DNA from: Gemmatimonadota bacterium
GTDB lineage: Bacteria > Gemmatimonadota > Gemmatimonadetes > Gemmatimonadales > Gemmatimonadaceae
NCBI GenBank assembly: GCA_003223455.1
Contig: QHVE01000099.1
Location: 30,426-82,526, forward strand
Direction of reading: 5' to 3'
Length of the DNA stretch: 52,101 bases
The notes beneath the pieces were generated by a model, which was given only the letters and a program-made list of their open reading frames with translations, was not told the DNA's origin and did no database searches. A program made the position numbers and the translations under genes. Positions 16,732 through 25,009 of the stretch are shown here, in pieces; the stretch's first letter is position 1, and each line of letters begins with the position of its first letter.

Positions 16732-17892
16732 ATGAAAGACCGCACGACGGGCCCGCCGACGCAACACGCGACCACCGAACTCCAGCCGGTCCGTCCGGCT
16801 CGGAGCGCGGCACGCGAGGCGTTGCGCGCCACCGCCGCGGGCACCCGTCGGCTCGCCGATCGGGACGATGCCGACCGACTGGAGTTCCGCCGCGCCTTTC
16901 CCCGCCGACTCACCGTCAGTGCGCTCGGTGCGGGCACCTACCTCGGTGACTGCACCGAGGCGGACGACAGTGGATATGCAGAGACGCTGCGCGCCGCGAT
17001 CGCGGCCGGAGTGAATGTGATCGACACGGCGAGCAACTACCGATGTCAGCGCTCGGAGCGCGTCGTCGGTCGCACGCTCGAGTCGTTGATCGCGGCCGGC
17101 GAGACGCGGCGGGACGAGCTGGTAGTCTGCACCAAAGGCGGTTACGTCGCTCTGGACGGCGAGCCACCCGCATCGCGCGAGCAGTACGAGGCGTGGCTCG
17201 AGACGACGCTGGTCGCACCCGGTATCGTCCGGCGAGACGATCTGGTGCGCGCCGGACACTCCATCGCTCCATCGTTTCTCGCGCACCAGCTCGCGCAGAG
17301 CCGCGCGAACCTCCGCCTCCAGTCGATCGATCTGTATTACCTGCACAATCCCGAGGAGCAGTTGCTCGGCGTCGACCGCGCGACGTTCCGCACGAGATTG
17401 CGCGCCGCGTTCACGCTCCTGGAGGAACGTGCCGAGCGCGGCGAGATCGGCGGCTACGGATGCGCGACCTGGATCGGGCTGCGCGTCGGACCGGAGCACC
17501 GCCAGCATCTGACGCTCGCGGAGCTCGTCACGGTCGCGCGTGAGATCGCGGGGGCCACACATCACTTCCGCGCCGTGCAGCTCCCAGTGAGCCTCGCCAT
17601 GCCGGAGGCCGCACGCCTGCCGACGCAACCGCTCGGTCGCAAGCTCGTGCCGCTGCTGGAGGCCGCCGATGCGCTGGCCGTCGCGGTGGTGGCGAGCGCG
17701 CCGCTGATGCAGGGCCGACTCGCGTCCGGTCTTCCCGACGAGGTGCGCACGCTGTTCCCCGAGTGCACGACGGACGCGCAACGCGCGCTGCGGTTCGCGT
17801 CGTCGCTGCCGGGAGTCTCCGCGGTGCTCGCGGGGATGCGCCGGCCATCCCACCTGGCCGAGAATCTCGCGGCGTGGCGCGCGCCGGCCTGA
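16732..17892 (+). CDS. Aldo/keto reductase family protein
   Basis: A 386-residue protein whose start is set at ATG 16732; the frame is open further up but enters the divergent promoter region. Residues ~60-380 form the NADPH-dependent TIM barrel. The catalytic tetrad can be traced: Asp and Tyr in DTASNYR, Lys in VVCTKGGY and His in LYYLHNPEEQ. The C-terminal LPGVSAVLAGMRRPSHLAEN matches the cofactor-binding end. The first ~55 residues are an unusual polar extension. The substrate is unknown. It is convergent with the thioredoxin-NHL gene; only one base separates the two stop codons. Confidence 0.88.
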   Translation: MKDRTTGPPTQHATTELQPVRPARSAAREALRATAAGTRRLADRDDADRLEFRRAFPRRLTVSALGAGTYLGDCTEADDSGYAETLRAAIAAGVNVIDTASNYRCQRSERVVGRTLESLIAAGETRRDELVVCTKGGYVALDGEPPASREQYEAWLETTLVAPGIVRRDDLVRAGHSIAPSFLAHQLAQSRANLRLQSIDLYYLHNPEEQLLGVDRATFRTRLRAAFTLLEERAERGEIGGYGCATWIGLRVGPEHRQHLTLAELVTVAREIAGATHHFRAVQLPVSLAMPEAARLPTQPLGRKLVPLLEAADALAVAVVASAPLMQGRLASGLPDEVRTLFPECTTDAQRALRFASSLPGVSAVLAGMRRPSHLAENLAAWRAPA

Positions 17893-17893
17893 G

Positions 17894-19342
17894 TCACGAC
17901 GTCACGATCTCCACCGGGTGCAGCTCGGCCGTCGACCAGTCGGCCACGACGAGACGATGGGCGTTGGTGTCGGCGACGTACGCCCCACGCGCGCCGATCG
18001 CGACACCGCCCGGCTCGTGGAGCCCGCGCACCCAGGTCGTGACGCGCCGCTCCGCGCGATCGAGCCAGCGTAGCGCGTCATTGTAGGAATCGCACACGAG
18101 CACGCGTCCGTCGGGCGCAACGGCGATTCCCTGCGGATGCTGCAGCCGCACCGCGTCGCCCACACCATCCACGTTGCCGAAGTCGAACAGCCCGGTCCCG
18201 ACGATGGTGCGCACACCGCCGGTCTCGGCGAGGTCCACTTCGCGCACCGCGCTGGACTCGGCATCGGCGGCGAGCAATGTGTCGCCGTCGATCGCGACGC
18301 CCATGGTCTGCGCGAGCGCCGACTCGGTGTGCGAGCCATCGTACAGCTCCTCGGCGCCGGATCCCGTGCGGCGCGATGCTACGCCGTGGCGCAGGTCGAT
18401 CGTCCACAGCTGATGGATGCCAGCCATCGCGACGTGCAGCGTGTCACCCGAGAGCGCGAGATCCCAGGGAGAGCTGAGCGCACCCGCCGCACGATCGCGC
18501 GCCGTGCGGAGCTGGGCGCCTGTGCCAGCGATCGTGCGCGTGGCGCCGGAGCCGAGAGCGATGGCGCGGACGGCGTGGTTGCCCGTGTCCGCGATGTACA
18601 GATCATCGCCACCGAAGACGAGACCCTGCGGGTAGCGAAACGCCGCGGCGCGGCCGTCGACGAACCCCTCGTTCCCCGATCCGACGACGCGCTCGACACG
18701 CATCCGGAGACCTTGCGACTCGAGCCAGCCGATGAGGATGCGATGATGGCCAGAGTCGGCGACGGCGATGCGGTCGCCTCGAACGGCAACCTTGCCGGGG
18801 AACGCCAGCGCTCCCGTCGGGGCCGACGGCGGCTCGACAGGGAAGTGCAGCGGACCTTCGCGGAGGGAGCCATCGGCCCGCGCCGCGGCGACGACGCGCT
18901 CGACGAACGGCGTGACCGCATCGACAGTGAACTCGCCCGCGCTCATCCCGACGACCGAACCGCGCGGATCGATGGCGACGAGCGTCGGCCAGGCGCGCAC
19001 GGCGTACGCGCGCCAAACGCGGAACTGACGATCGTTCAGGACGGGATGCGTCGCGCCGAGCCTGATCGAGGCGTCACGAATGCGCTCCGTATCGCGTTCG
19101 GCGATGTACTTGCCGCTGTGCACACCGACGACGGCGACCGACTCGGGGAACCGCTGCTCGAGCTCCCGCAACTGCGGAAGCACATGGATGCAGTTGATTC
19201 AGCCGTAGGTCCAGAAATCGAGGAGCAACAGCTTGCCGCGGAAGTCGCCGAGCGTGAGGCGGCGCCCGCCGGTGTGCAGCCAATCGAGCGAATCGGGAAA
19301 GTCGGGGGCGCGGACGGCGGGAGAGGCGATCCCGTCTGACAT
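17894..19342 (-). CDS. Thioredoxin-like/NHL-repeat protein (NHLRC2-like), candidate selenoprotein with in-frame UGA
   Basis: Reading from the ATG at 19342 through an in-frame TGA (19199-19201) gives 482 residues. Before the UGA is a thioredoxin/AlkyI-TlpA-type fold start ([16 protein letters not shown]). Directly after it the same frame continues [15 protein letters not shown], exactly as in NHLRC2-type proteins, where this site is a CxxC. The UGA therefore replaces the first redox Cys (U48, Cys51). Residues ~150-480 contain six-bladed NHL-propeller repeats ([36 protein letters not shown]). The SECIS-like hairpin is annotated separately. The alternative is two fragments, with the second restarting at GTG 19183 and lacking half its thioredoxin fold. 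Decoding as Sec is inference; no sel genes are in the window. Confidence 0.78.
19162..19181 (-). promoter_or_regulatory. Candidate bacterial SECIS element
   Basis: On the mRNA, GCUUCCGC pairs with GCGGGAGC (8 bp, one G-U) around the loop AGUU. The loop starts 26 nt after the UGA and has G in its second position. As I recall the bacterial SECIS consensus, the loop lies about 16-37 nt from the UGA with a G in the first two loop positions, so this fits. The stem sits in the coding region, as it must in bacteria. Confidence 0.65.
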
Positions 19343-19368
19343 GGCGGTCCTGGTGCGAGACGTCGAGC

Positions 19369-20535
19369 GTGCCGCGGCGGCGAGGAAGCGCCGACCTCGC
19401 ACAACACACACCACCACATTGGCCGAGTCCGCCAGGTGTCGTCACGCAAATTGCGCTAGCTCCAGGCGTGGCCGCCACGCTCAATCCCCGGTACACGTTT
19501 CCGCAATTCATCGTCGGCCGGAGCAACGAGGCAGCGTACGCCGCCGCCTCCGCTGCGGCCGTCGCACCGGGTGCGCTCTACAACCCGATCCTCCTCGCTG
19601 GAGGCACGGGGCTCGGCAAGACGCATCTGGCGCACGCGGTGACGGCGGAGGCCGCGCTGCGCGATCCGATGCGAACGGCGGAGCTCCTGACGGCGGACGA
19701 GTTTCTCCGCCGGCTCTCCACTGCGGTGAGCGCGGGGACGCCCGAGCTGCTGCTCGACGAGCTGTCGCGTGCGGCGCTGATCGTGGTCGACGACGTGCAC
19801 GTGCTCGATCGACACGCCACGGCGCAGGAGGCGCTGCTCTCACTCGCGTCGCGCGCACTGGCGGGCGCGAAGCAGCTCGTGCTGACGAGCGACGATGCGG
19901 CCGGCGCGAGCGCGCTGGCGCGCCGGATCGTGCACCGATTCCGCACGGGGCACAGCGCGACGCTCGGCGTCCCGGACTGGGCGCATCGCGTCGCGATCCT
20001 GCACGCGAAGGCGGCGACGCTGGGCATCGAGCTTCCGCCGAGCGTGGCGCACCACCTCGCGTCGCAATGCGAGGGGAGCGTGCGCGAGCTCGAGGGCGGC
20101 CTCACGCGTTTGCTGGCGGTCGCGTCGCTCGACGGCTCGACGCTCACGCTCGCGCTGGCGCGACGCGCCGTAGCGCCGCGCGCGGAGCGCGCCAATGGCG
20201 AGAGTGCGCCACATGCGCTACGCGGTGCGCAACTGGTGCAGGATGCAGTCGCGGCCGAGTGGGGAGTATCGCCGGACGAGCTGGTCGGCGCAGGGCGCTC
20301 GCGACGGCTCGTGGAGCCGCGACGGATCGGGATGCTGCTCTGCCACGAGCTGCTCGATCTCTCGCTGCGCGAGATCGGCGCCGCATTCGGCGACCGGGAT
20401 TCGTCGACGGTGCTGTCGGCGCTGGCGCGTGCGCGCGAGGACCTGGAGGAGAGCACGGCGGTGGCGGAGCGCGTGGCTCGCCTGCGTCAGATGCTACCCG
20501 CGTCGGGCGGGGCGGAGGCGGCGCCCACGCACTGA
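19369..20535 (+). CDS. DnaA-like ATPase (AAA+ domain plus DnaA C-terminal HTH), short paralogue
   Basis: About 388 residues from GTG 19369, or 355 from the alternative GTG 19468. Domain III of DnaA is present: the [16 protein letters not shown] start, Walker [10 protein letters not shown], Walker B VVDDVH and a sensor-2 region. Domain IV follows, with [25 protein letters not shown] and GDRDSSTV, a variant of the DnaA signature GGRDHSTV. The N-terminal domains I and II of full DnaA are absent. Compared with typical DnaA this is a truncated paralogue, perhaps a regulator of initiation. It starts 26 nt from the divergent selenoprotein candidate. The downstream neighbour on the opposite strand is convergent, with a 4-nt gap. 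Confidence 0.82.
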   Translation: MPRRRGSADLAQHTPPHWPSPPGVVTQIALAPGVAATLNPRYTFPQFIVGRSNEAAYAAASAAAVAPGALYNPILLAGGTGLGKTHLAHAVTAEAALRDPMRTAELLTADEFLRRLSTAVSAGTPELLLDELSRAALIVVDDVHVLDRHATAQEALLSLASRALAGAKQLVLTSDDAAGASALARRIVHRFRTGHSATLGVPDWAHRVAILHAKAATLGIELPPSVAHHLASQCEGSVRELEGGLTRLLAVASLDGSTLTLALARRAVAPRAERANGESAPHALRGAQLVQDAVAAEWGVSPDELVGAGRSRRLVEPRRIGMLLCHELLDLSLREIGAAFGDRDSSTVLSALARAREDLEESTAVAERVARLRQMLPASGGAEAAPTH

Positions 20536-20539
20536 GGTG

Positions 20540-21595
20540 CTACGGCACCCAGTCGGCGATGAAGAGGTTCGTCTCGGTCGGGATCGCGCCGTGCCGATTC
20601 GATGCCCAGACGAGCGATCGTCCGTCGGGGCTGAACATCGGAAAGCCGTCGAATGCGGTGTGCGTCGTGATCTGCTCGAGCCCCGTGCCGTCGAGCGCGA
20701 TGAGGTAGAGATCAAAGTTTCCGCTTCGCGGCTGGGTGTAGTTCGAGGAGAAGATCAGGTGCGTGCCGTCGGGGGTCCACGACGGACCGAAGTTGGCGCC
20801 ACCGAGATGGGTGATCTGCCGCTGATTGCTGCCGTCGGCGTTCATCACCCAGAGCTCCATGCGATTCGGCCGCACGAGCCGCTCGGCGAGGAGAGTGCGA
20901 TAGGTGACGAGCGCGCTGTCGGTGGGATGCCAGGCGCGGTAGACGATCTGCGTTCCGTCGGGCGACCACCACGGGCCGCCATCATAGCCGGGCGTCGTGG
21001 TGAGTCGGCGCACATCGGTCCCGTCGACGTTCATCGTGTAGATGTCGAGGTCCCCATCCTTGAGCGACGTGAAGACGATGCGTCGGCCATCGGGGGAGAC
21101 GACCGCTTCCGCCGTGTACACGCCGTAGCTCGTGACCCGCCGAAGATCACTGCCGTCGGGCTTCGCCGTATAGATGTCGAACGGGTCGAGCCCCCAGACG
21201 TAGCCCTTGGAGGGATCGGGCTTGGGCGGACACGCCTGCTGCTGCGCGTGCGACGAGCCGAAGAGGATGCGCCGGTCGTCGGCGTAGAAGAAGCCGCAGG
21301 TGGTCTTGCCCGTGCCCGTGGAAACGCGATGCGCGCCGGTGCCGTCGACGTTCATCACGTACTCCTGATCGCAGGCGCGTCCGTCGCGGGTGCTCTGGAA
21401 GATCAGGCGGCGCCCGTCGCGGCTGAAATACGCCTCGGCGTTCTCGCCTCCGTTGGTGAGTCGACGAAGGTTCCGGAGGTGCCGCTCGCTCGATTCGGCA
21501 GCGAAGGTGGCGACGCGCGCAGGCTGCGGCGGGTGCGCGCAGGACAGCGCGGCGACGAACACGGGAAGCACGCCGCGGGGGAGGGAAGAACGCAT
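20540..21595 (-). CDS. TolB-like beta-propeller lipoprotein
   Basis: A 351-residue protein with an N-terminal signal and probable lipobox (VAALSC). The body is a series of PD40/WD40-like repeats: YFSRDGRRLIFQS, VVSPDGRRIVFTS, WWSPDGTQIVYR, SWTPDGTHLIFSS and MFSPDGRSLVWAS, alternating with NVDGT or NADGS turns. This is the TolB-type propeller found in many exported proteins. It lacks the TolB N-terminal domain, so it is not the Tol-Pal component but probably a surface or periplasmic binding protein. The terminator at 21605-21635 separates it from the peptidase upstream. Confidence 0.85.
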   Translation of the reverse strand: MRSSLPRGVLPVFVAALSCAHPPQPARVATFAAESSERHLRNLRRLTNGGENAEAYFSRDGRRLIFQSTRDGRACDQEYVMNVDGTGAHRVSTGTGKTTCGFFYADDRRILFGSSHAQQQACPPKPDPSKGYVWGLDPFDIYTAKPDGSDLRRVTSYGVYTAEAVVSPDGRRIVFTSLKDGDLDIYTMNVDGTDVRRLTTTPGYDGGPWWSPDGTQIVYRAWHPTDSALVTYRTLLAERLVRPNRMELWVMNADGSNQRQITHLGGANFGPSWTPDGTHLIFSSNYTQPRSGNFDLYLIALDGTGLEQITTHTAFDGFPMFSPDGRSLVWASNRHGAIPTETNLFIADWVP

Positions 21596-21604
21596 GCGAC
21601 AATG

Positions 21605-21635
21605 TAAAAGGGGCGCCCCACTCGAGGCGCCCCTT
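21605..21635 (-). terminator. Rho-independent terminator of the S41 peptidase gene
   Basis: AAGGGGCGCC pairs with GGCGCCCCTT over an 8-nt loop. On the minus strand it is followed by TTTTACATT. It sits about 20 nt after the stop of the S41 gene and just before the TolB-like gene. Confidence 0.8.
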
Positions 21636-21654
21636 CTCCACCCGCAACAACACG

Positions 21655-23209
21655 TCAGGGCGCGGTCGCTGCTGCTGTCGGCCGCTCGACGACGTGGGTC
21701 GCGGCGGCGATGGTGAAGAGGTCGCGCTGCGACTGTCCCTTCTCCATCACCTCGATCGCCTTGCGGAGCGGCGCGTCGAAGGGGAGATCGCGACGCTTGG
21801 CGGTCGAGTCGCCCGCGACGAGTCGCGCGACGCGCTGCTCGAGCAGGCGGTCGACGTAGCGGCCGGCGGCATCGTACTGCGCGCGGTCGACCGCGACGCC
21901 CTTGCCCGTGAGGCGACGATAGAACTCATCGCGCCACTGCGGCTGCACCTTGAAGTCCTTCGAGGCATTGCGCGAGAGCTCGAGCGAGTAGGCGTAGAGC
22001 GTGACGTAGACGTCCTGGCTCTTGGGCGCGAACGCCTTGGAGAGCGTCTGCTCGGCGGCCGTGAGCGTGTCGTCGTGCACGAGGATGTCGGGGGTGATGC
22101 CGCCACCGCCGTACACGACGCGCCCCGCGTCGGAGCGGTAGGCCGGACGCGACTTCTTCTTCGCTTCGGTCTCGAGCGAGTCGGGCTGCGTCTCGACGAA
22201 CTTGCCGTTCTCGAACTTGCGCTCGCGCTGGATGCTGCGGCCACTCGGCGTGTACCACTTGGCGGTCGTGATCTTGAGCGCGTAGCCCACCGACGACGAG
22301 CGCGCGGTCGTGGTCCTGCAGCGCGCCGGCGACGATCTCGCTCGCCGAGGCCGTGCCGTCATCGGTGAGCACGGTGAGCGGCACCGTGGGGAACACGGCG
22401 CTGCCCGACGTGGTGAATCGCTGCGGCTCCGTCGTGCGCGCACGGACGCTCACGATCTCCTGTCCGTCCTTCAGGAACAGGTTGGACATCGCGATGCTCT
22501 GATCGAGGATGCCGCCCGGGTTGCCCCGCATGTCGAGGATGACGCCCTTCACACCTTGCTTGGTGAGGCGCGCCACGGCGCTCTGCACCTCTTCGGTCGC
22601 CGTCTCGTTGAAGCGCTGCACCGGGACGTAGCCGATCTTGTCGTCGAGCACGATGGCGTACGGCACGGCGGGAATGTGGATCACCTGGCGCGTGAACGTG
22701 CTCGTGATCATGTCGGTCACGCCCGGGCGCTGGAACTTGATCGTGACCTTGGTGCCGGGCACGCCGATCAGGTAGTCGGAGACTTGCTGGGTCTTCCAGC
22801 CGTGCGTGGACAACGTGTCGACGTAGACGATGCGATCGCCCTCGCGCACTCCCGCGGCCTCGGCCGGCGTGTGCGGGAAGACGCGGCTGATCGTGATCGC
22901 CCCCTGCTGCTCCTCGATCTGCATACCGATGCCGGCGTACTTGCCGTTCGTCTGCTGGGAGAAGCTGGCGAGCTCCTTCGGGGTGAACAGCTCGCTGTAC
23001 GGATCGTTGAGCTCCTTCACGAGCCCGCGGGCGGCCTTTTCGTACAACGAGCCCGAGCTGACCGTGTCGACGAAGCGCTGTGACACGAGCTGCAGCACCT
23101 GATCGAGCACACGCGCACCGTCGGCGGTCGCCCGATTCTGATAGAGGAAGCCACCCGCGACGATCGGAAGGAGCGCGGCAGCGACGAGAGCTGAGCGACG
23201 ACGAAGCAT
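21655..23209 (-). pseudogene. Carboxy-terminal processing peptidase (S41/CtpA), frame broken at about 22285-22295
   Basis: The first ~307 codons (from ATG 23209) give a signal anchor, a PDZ domain (SRVFPHTPAEAAGVREGDRI) and the first part of the S41 catalytic domain with the Ser motif DDGTASASE. After DHDRALVVG the frame changes. The correct continuation GYALKITTAKWYTPSGRSI lies in the other minus-strand frame and runs to the stop at 21655. In the family, about 15 residues containing the catalytic Lys (a TSFGKG-like segment) come between these blocks, and they are missing. A deletion of roughly 50 nt therefore explains both the shift and the gap. If real, the protease is dead; if an assembly error, the gene is a normal ~560-residue CtpA. 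Confidence 0.85.
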
Positions 23210-23308
23210 GAACGACCCTGCTTGAATGAGGAAACCCTGGAACTGAATACGCCGCGCCAGCCTGGAGTGTTCCGTCGCGACATCGCTCGAACCGATGCCG
23301 GCGCTGGC

Positions 23309-24157
23309 TCAGGCGGGGCGCGACCCGAGCATGTAATCGACGAACCAGTCGCGCTGATGTTGCCGGACGGCAGCGTTCCGAAGCACACCCTGCGCCACGA
23401 GCATGTCGTGGGCCGGCTGGAGCACGCGCTGGAGGTGCGACGGGTAGCGTTGAGCGAGCGGAAGCTGCTCGGCGAGCTGGTCCAGCCCGACGCGCCAGGT
23501 GAGCCGTCCGTCGGCGCGGGCGACCTCGACCAGACGATAGAGGCGCCTCGCGACCGGCGAGCCGAGCGCCCAGTACCGAGGAGCGGAGATACTGATGGTG
23601 TGGTTGGCGGCGAGATTCTCGCGAATGACGGGGGCGAGCACGACACGCGCAACCCCGGGTTCGCCCGTCGTGATCGTGGAGAAGAGCTGGAGCTGATCGC
23701 GGTCGAGGCTGCGGCGGCGCTCGACCGCGACTGACGTCAGCAGCGTGAAGCGGATGTCCTGCCGTTCTCCCGATGCCGACTCGTAGATGCCGGTGGACTC
23801 GAGGGTGGTTCGCTCGAGTCGTCCGAGTGCGCCGCGCAACTGCTCGTAGGTGCGTCCATCGACGCGGCGGCCCATGGCACGCAGGAAGGCGTGGAGCGTG
23901 AAGGTGATCGCGCCATCCGCCGGCTCGCCGGCCTCCTGAAAGCGCCGCAGCAACTCGACGTACACGTCCTGATCGAAGGTGCCCGGAAGCCGGTCGCCCG
24001 GGCTGGGGATGACGCGCCAGCGTCCGCCCGAAGCGTCGGCGTACGTGATCACGCCGTCGTCGGCGGAGTCGCTGAGGCGGAAGAGCGGGAGCGCCTCGAG
24101 CGACCGGTCGAGCCGAACTGCCCGGGATACCGCCCGGCGGCGCGCCGCGACTGTCAT
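23309..24157 (-). CDS. Replication initiator protein A (plasmid RepA/RPA family)-like
   Basis: A 282-residue protein from the ATG at 24157. An N-terminal ALPLFRLSDSADDGVITY block, an ITFTLHAFLRAMGRRVDGRTYEQLRGALGRLERTTLES winged-helix-like segment and the C-terminal YWALGSPVARRLYRLVEVAR block match the replication initiator A family known from plasmids of proteobacteria. These proteins bind iterons and start plasmid replication. Here there is no visible iteron array, partition gene or mobility gene, and the neighbours are housekeeping-type genes. It may be a domesticated paralogue or the trace of an integrated replicon. The ribosome site is weak. Confidence 0.75.
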   Translation of the reverse strand: MTVAARRRAVSRAVRLDRSLEALPLFRLSDSADDGVITYADASGGRWRVIPSPGDRLPGTFDQDVYVELLRRFQEAGEPADGAITFTLHAFLRAMGRRVDGRTYEQLRGALGRLERTTLESTGIYESASGERQDIRFTLLTSVAVERRRSLDRDQLQLFSTITTGEPGVARVVLAPVIRENLAANHTISISAPRYWALGSPVARRLYRLVEVARADGRLTWRVGLDQLAEQLPLAQRYPSHLQRVLQPAHDMLVAQGVLRNAAVRQHQRDWFVDYMLGSRPA

Positions 24158-24209
24158 ATGGGCAAGCTGGAGCGCCGATTTGTGGGCGGCAAGGCGCCTG
24201 GCACCCGGA

Positions 24210-24920
24210 TCACCGCACGCGGACGACCTGCCCGGTGACGGCGCGCGCGGCGTCGGAGCACAGCCAGAGCACCACGTCGGCCACCGCCTCGCGCGTGACG
24301 TAGGCCGTATCCGGGCCCATCTCGGCGAGGTTGGCGGCCGTGCGGATCGCGGCGGGAGCGAGCGCATTGGCACGCACACCGTTGTCTCGCTCTTCCTGCG
24401 CGAGGGCCTGTACGAGCGTGAGTACCGCGCCCTTGGCCGCCGCATACGCGGCGATTCCCGACACGCGCGCTCCCGGCAGGGCCGCCTCCGAACCGAAGAA
24501 GACCATCGCGCCCTTCGTGGCGCGCACGAGCGGCAGGAAGGCGCGCGCGGTCAGATACGCCGTCGTGAGATTGATCGTGAATTGGCGGGTCCACGCAGCG
24601 GGATCGCTGTCGGCCACCGGACCACTCGCCGCGAACCCGCCGGCGAGATGCACGAGCGCGTGGACGCGGCCACTCGTGGCATCACGCACGCGAGCGGCGA
24701 GCGCGTCGACAGCGGCAGGGTCACTCAGATCGGCCGAGAGGGCGGCGGAGCGCAGTCCAGCCGCGTTGAGCGCGTCGCTCCGCGCGCGGGCCTCGTCCCC
24801 CGTGCGATCGACCAGATAGACCCGAGCGCCGCGCTCGGCGAAGGCGCGCGCCACGGCCTCGCCGACCTGACCTTCGCGTCCGACTCCCGTCAGGACCACG
24901 CTTCGCCCCGAGAGCTCCAT
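24210..24920 (-). CDS. Short-chain dehydrogenase/reductase (SDR) family oxidoreductase
   Basis: A 236-residue SDR starting at ATG 24920 behind a strong GGAGGG. The cofactor motif is TGVGREGQVG, NAG-like HLAGG follows strand 4, and the catalytic Ser lies in FFGSEA with Tyr/Lys in YAAAKG. The end AVTGQVVRVR matches the classical SDR C-terminus. An NAD(P)-dependent reduction or oxidation of a hydroxy/keto group is expected; the substrate is not evident. It precedes the RepA-like gene on the same strand with 52 nt between them and is divergent from the phospholipase D gene. Confidence 0.9.
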   Translation of the reverse strand: MELSGRSVVLTGVGREGQVGEAVARAFAERGARVYLVDRTGDEARARSDALNAAGLRSAALSADLSDPAAVDALAARVRDATSGRVHALVHLAGGFAASGPVADSDPAAWTRQFTINLTTAYLTARAFLPLVRATKGAMVFFGSEAALPGARVSGIAAYAAAKGAVLTLVQALAQEERDNGVRANALAPAAIRTAANLAEMGPDTAYVTREAVADVVLWLCSDAARAVTGQVVRVR

Positions 24921-25009
24921 ACGACCCTCCCTGTCCGATGCGCCGCGGCGCGAGTCGCGAACTACCGGACTCGGCTCTTGGCATGAAGTATGTGGAAGGG
25001 AATGGCCAA

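Noticed and set aside
17894-19183. Stand-alone NHL protein starting at GTG 19183
   Set aside because: It would begin in the middle of a thioredoxin active-site helix, has no ribosome site, and the missing half is encoded in the same frame directly upstream of the UGA.
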